This document shows positions 12,814-15,318 of a DNA stretch of 15,318 nt, piece after piece. Source of the stretch: an uncultured Dorea sp. (lineage in GTDB: Bacteria; Bacillota; Clostridia; Lachnospirales; Lachnospiraceae); contig CAJTRE010000046.1 in assembly GCA_910578495.1 (NCBI GenBank), positions 1 through 15,318 of the forward strand. The letters run 5' to 3'. Under the pieces are notes generated by a model. It was not told the DNA's origin and searched no databases. It saw only the letters and a program-made list of their open reading frames with translations. The position numbers were made by a program, and so were the translations under genes. The stretch's first letter is position 1; each line of letters opens with the position of its first letter.

Positions 12814-14322
12814 TTACTTCTCTTTAAAAATAGTTGTATTTGGCGCCGGTACAGAGGTATCGCCCTTAACTTTTCTCCAGATTATACTTGCAGGAATACC
12901 CACAATCAGAGATACTGCAATGGAGATAAGTGAGTAAGACCAGATTGATACCGCTTCTGCCGGTACGAAGTATTTGATCCCTACCATTACAACAGATGCC
13001 GCAATAAAAGCAAGTGTCGCTCCGAATGTATTTGCCACCTTGGTAAATGCTCCTAAGATAAATGTTCCGACTAAGATACCAAGTACCAGTCCCATAAATC
13101 CGTTAAACCACTCATATGCAGATTTTACTCCACCGTTTGCCAGAACCATTGCAACAACGATGGAAAAGATACCAACAATCAAAGATACGTACTGGCCAAT
13201 TTTCGTCTGTTTTTCAAAGCTTAACTCTTTCTTCGTAAGACGCGCCTGAATATCTAACGTCCAGCTTGACGCCACAGAGTTAAGCCCTGTAGAAAGCGTC
13301 GACTGAGACGCCGCATAAATCGCCGCAAGCAGAAGTCCTGTAATACCTACGGGAAGTTCAAATGCAATATAGGAGGCGAAAATCTGATCCTGCGCTGCTG
13401 CCGGAGGAAGTTCATTCTGCATATAGAATACATATAATCCAGTACCGATCAGGTAGAATACGGTTGCAATAAAGATAGATAATGCACCGTTTGTAAGCAT
13501 CATCTTATTTAATTTCTTTGTATCTGTCGTTGTTGTAAAACGCTGTACAATGTCCTGACTGGATACGTAAGAACCCATCGTATTGAAGCCAGCTCCTACA
13601 ATCATGATAAACACGCTGTCTTTTAAAATGTTCGCGTCAAAGATCGGCTGATCCGGCGCAAGGAATTTTTCTCCGAATGTGAGAGCCAGCACAACTGATC
13701 CCATTCCTCCCTCGATATGTACAAGGAGGAATACTAATGCAAACGTTACTCCAACCAAAAGTACAGAGCCTTGAATGAAGTCCGTCCAAAGTACAGATTT
13801 TAATCCGCCTGTGTATGAGTAGATGATCGCGATAATACCCATAATGATAATGAGTACATTTACACTGATTCCGGTCAGACTTCCAAGCACCATACAAGGC
13901 AGATACATTATAATGGACATACGTCCTACCTGATATACGATGAACATAACTGCTCCGAGTACACGAAGTCCTTTGCTTCCAAACCGAAGTTCCAAATAGT
14001 GATACGCCGTATCAATGTCAAGCTTACTATAAATCGGTAAGAAGAACTTAATGGTAAGCGGAATTGCAAGCAGCATTCCAAGCTGTGCAAACCACATAAT
14101 CCATGTGCCTGCGTAGGAATTTCCCGCAAGAGACAAAAAAGAAATCGGGCTCAACAATGTTGCAAAGATGGATACGGAAGTTACCCACCATGGCACCGTT
14201 CCATCACCTTTGAAATATTCTTTTCCCTTCATTTCTTTCTTTGCGAAGTGAAGGCCGGCAAACAATACCGCCGCCAAATATATGACTAATATCGCTAAAT
14301 CAATAACTGTAAATCCTTGCAT
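12814..14322 (-). CDS. SSS-family sodium:solute symporter, probable sialic acid transporter
   Basis: This integral membrane protein of 502 aa has about 13 hydrophobic segments, the normal size for the SSS (solute:sodium symporter) family. Family marks are F-A-G-L-H-F-A-K-K-E-M-K after TM1, S-Y-T-G-G-L-K-S-V-L-W-T-D near TM5, and A-A-S-Q-S-T-L-S-T-G-L-N-S around TM8, where the Ser/Thr residues normally build the Na2 site. Sialic-acid SiaT/NanT-type symporters belong here. Assignment to sialic acid rests on position, between the lyase remnant (16 bases upstream) and the NanQ-like gene. The start at 14322 is preferred for AGGAG 5 bases upstream over the ATG at 14337. If the insertion upstream cut the operon promoter, expression may be lost or may depend on the inserted element. 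Confidence 0.9.
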   Translation of the reverse strand: MQGFTVIDLAILVIYLAAVLFAGLHFAKKEMKGKEYFKGDGTVPWWVTSVSIFATLLSPISFLSLAGNSYAGTWIMWFAQLGMLLAIPLTIKFFLPIYSKLDIDTAYHYLELRFGSKGLRVLGAVMFIVYQVGRMSIIMYLPCMVLGSLTGISVNVLIIIMGIIAIIYSYTGGLKSVLWTDFIQGSVLLVGVTFALVFLLVHIEGGMGSVVLALTFGEKFLAPDQPIFDANILKDSVFIMIVGAGFNTMGSYVSSQDIVQRFTTTTDTKKLNKMMLTNGALSIFIATVFYLIGTGLYVFYMQNELPPAAAQDQIFASYIAFELPVGITGLLLAAIYAASQSTLSTGLNSVASSWTLDIQARLTKKELSFEKQTKIGQYVSLIVGIFSIVVAMVLANGGVKSAYEWFNGFMGLVLGILVGTFILGAFTKVANTFGATLAFIAASVVMVGIKYFVPAEAVSIWSYSLISIAVSLIVGIPASIIWRKVKGDTSVPAPNTTIFKEK

Positions 14323-14338
14323 AATATCTCCTTCCAAA

Positions 14339-14932
14339 TTATCCTAAAAACTTAGTTTTCGCATCGCGGATCATCTTAGCCGCCTCTTCAACAATTGCGT
14401 AATCTGTGTCCACAAGAGAAGGAAGTGGTTTTCTTACACTGCCAAGTTCCAGACCTTCGTTGATTTTTAAGATGGCTTTGATTACATCATACATATTGCC
14501 TTTTGCAGAACACATTTTGTAAATAACCGCATTAACTGCATACTGAACTTCTTTTGCTTTCTCCATATCACCTGCTTTTACATACTCGTCCATCTTTAAG
14601 AAAAGCTCCGGCATTACACCATAAGTTCCACCGATTCCGCCCTCTGCTCCGATGACGCGTCCGCTCATAAACTGCTCGTCCGGACCGTTAAAAATAATAT
14701 AATCCTCTCCGGCCGCCTCTCTGAACATCTGAATATCCTGCACCGGCATGGAAGAATTCTTTACACCGATCACTCTCGGATTCTTTCTCATCTCTGCGAA
14801 CAGATTCATTGTAAGGGCAACTCCTGCTAACTGAGGGATATTGTAGATGACAAAATCTGTATTGGGAGCCGCGGAGCTAATATCATTCCAATACTGTGCA
14901 ATCGCATACTCCGGCAATCGGAAATAAATCGT
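14339..14932 (-). pseudogene. nanA: N-acetylneuraminate lyase, C-terminal two thirds (5' end lost at the insertion)
   Basis: The lyase (DHDPS/NAL superfamily) splits Neu5Ac into ManNAc and pyruvate. Here only about 195 of some 305 residues are present, beginning at I-Y-F-R-L-P-E-Y-A-I-A-Q-Y-W. Counted from the TTG codon at 14917, the catalytic tyrosine (Y25 in V-I-Y-N-I-P) and the Schiff-base lysine (K53 in G-V-K-N-S-S, codon 14761-14759) are kept. The N-terminal third, with the G-S-x-G-E carboxylate-binding motif and the first strands of the TIM barrel, is missing. Upstream of about 14930 the frame stays open for some 24 codons but the residues no longer look like a lyase. There is no good ATG or ribosome binding site for the remnant, so it is very likely inactive. 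Confidence 0.85.
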
Positions 14933-14953
14933 TAAGGAAAGAATCGAAGGTGG

Positions 14954-15004
14954 TGCAAACGAAAAAGCAGCTTTGATATTTCGATAACTGCCCTTTCGTT
15001 TGCA
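14954..15004 (-). repeat. 17-bp inverted repeat near the element terminus
   Basis: The arms 14954-14970 and 14988-15004 are complementary over 17 bases. The two A-C mismatches on the plus strand become G-T pairs on the minus strand, with a 17-base loop. It lies about 25 bases from the nanA junction. A stem-loop close to the terminus is a feature of rolling-circle (HUH/Y2) elements such as IS91; it could also be a transcript stabiliser. Confidence 0.7.
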
Positions 15005-15155
15005 TCAGTTTCGATTTTTCCTGGTTGAACAAAGGCGCGTCTGGGTAGCCGCTGTATATGGGCTTTCAATTTTGACGCTCTTTGCAAAACAGTATGTTGG
15101 ATACCTGTGCATATGGAGAGGAATTTTTTAAAATCATTTCCAGCGCACCACGAAT

Positions 15156-15180
15156 AAGCCTCCATAGGAAGCTTTTTTTT
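15156..15180 (+). terminator. Plus-strand Rho-independent terminator inside the inserted element
   Basis: AAGCCTCC and GGAAGCTT pair over 8 bases around ATA and run straight into eight T residues. It faces transcription entering the element on the plus strand, antisense to the transposase. Many insertion sequences carry such guards against outside transcription. On the minus strand the stem is not followed by a T tract. Confidence 0.7.
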
Positions 15181-15200
15181 AAATATTCAGCTACTGGTGT

Positions 15201-15318
15201 TCAACATAATAAGTGTGGCTCAAGTCTTATGCAATACCTGCCAGATGGCAGAGGAATGATGTTCCCTCCGCAGGATGAGCATTTGCAGACATCCTTGTTA
15301 TAGAGCAACTTGATAATA
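15201..15318 (-). CDS. C-terminal end of a probable transposase (IS91/Y2-like?), partial
   Basis: An ORF enters from the right edge on the minus strand and stops at 15203-15201; about 38 residues are visible. It ends with Y-N-K-D-V-C-K-C-S-S-C-G-G-N-I-I-P-L followed by a short basic tail. The sequence Y-N-x-D-x-x-K-C-x-x-C-G-G resembles the C-terminal zinc knuckle that closes Y2-type (IS91/IS801) transposases, and the terminal hairpin fits. With so little sequence the family call is tentative; another zinc-binding transposase or an unrelated protein cannot be excluded. Confidence 0.5.
   Translation of the reverse strand, partial: IIKLLYNKDVCKCSSCGGNIIPLPSGRYCIRLEPHLLC

Larger units (their letters stand above)
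14930..15318 (-). mobile_element. 3' end of an insertion sequence in nanA (runs off the window)
   Basis: From the point where lyase similarity stops (about 14930) to the right edge, the DNA holds no housekeeping gene. It does hold a long hairpin (14954-15004), a plus-strand terminator (15156-15180) and the tail of a probable transposase ORF (15201-15318). The other end and any target duplication are outside the window, so the boundary is approximate. Confidence 0.65.

Noticed and set aside
14932..15165. 77-codon minus-strand ORF in the element end
   Set aside because: It passes through the long hairpin and terminator stem and has no recognisable domain; more likely non-coding terminal DNA of the element.
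15082..15303. 73-codon plus-strand ORF at the right edge
   Set aside because: It covers the plus-strand terminator and is antisense to the zinc-knuckle transposase tail, which is the more protein-like reading.
1..15318. CRISPR arrays, riboswitches, T-boxes and origins
   Set aside because: I looked for regularly spaced direct repeats and for T-box or riboswitch leaders and saw none.

Overview
The window looks like chromosomal DNA of a low/mid-GC Gram-positive gut anaerobe of the Lachnospiraceae type (Ruminococcus gnavus/Dorea/Blautia-like). The basis is AGGAGG-type ribosome binding sites, TTGACA/TATAAT promoters, Rho-independent terminators, the codon usage and the character of the sialic-acid genes. 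No species is claimed. Every convincing gene lies on the minus strand, so the biological order runs from right to left.

Right edge (14.3-15.3 kb): the C-terminal end of a probable transposase (IS91/Y2-like is my best guess), a long hairpin, and then a junction into the 3' two thirds of an N-acetylneuraminate lyase gene (nanA). The lyase has lost its N-terminus, so an insertion sequence appears to have split it. Next come an SSS-type Na+/solute symporter and a YhcH/NanQ-type sialic-acid anomerase, closed by a terminator. The -35 box of the next promoter sits inside that terminator. It drives a second operon: ROK kinase (probable ManNAc kinase), RpiR-family regulator and nagA. Together these genes outline import of sialic acid and its breakdown to GlcN-6-P. 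ManNAc-6-P epimerase (nanE) and nagB are not in view.

Middle (3.4-9.2 kb): a tightly packed, often overlapping housekeeping run: tsaE, tsaB, a low-specificity threonine aldolase, rimI, a small zinc-binding protein, rnz (RNase Z), tsaD and ispD. It covers tRNA t6A modification, S18 acetylation, tRNA 3'-end maturation and the MEP isoprenoid pathway. A MITE-like element of about 175 bp with 16-bp terminal inverted repeats (3262-3436) abuts ispD and supplies its last codons and stop.

Left part (0-3.2 kb): tRNA-Ser(UGA) with its own strong promoter and terminator; a four-gene accessory group (zinc-ribbon/CD225-like membrane protein, MNT-type nucleotidyltransferase, HEPN protein, lipoprotein) with its own promoter; tRNA-Ser(GGA) with its own promoter; and at the extreme left an outward-facing strong promoter with A/T-rich upstream DNA that looks like the start of an rRNA operon continuing off the window.
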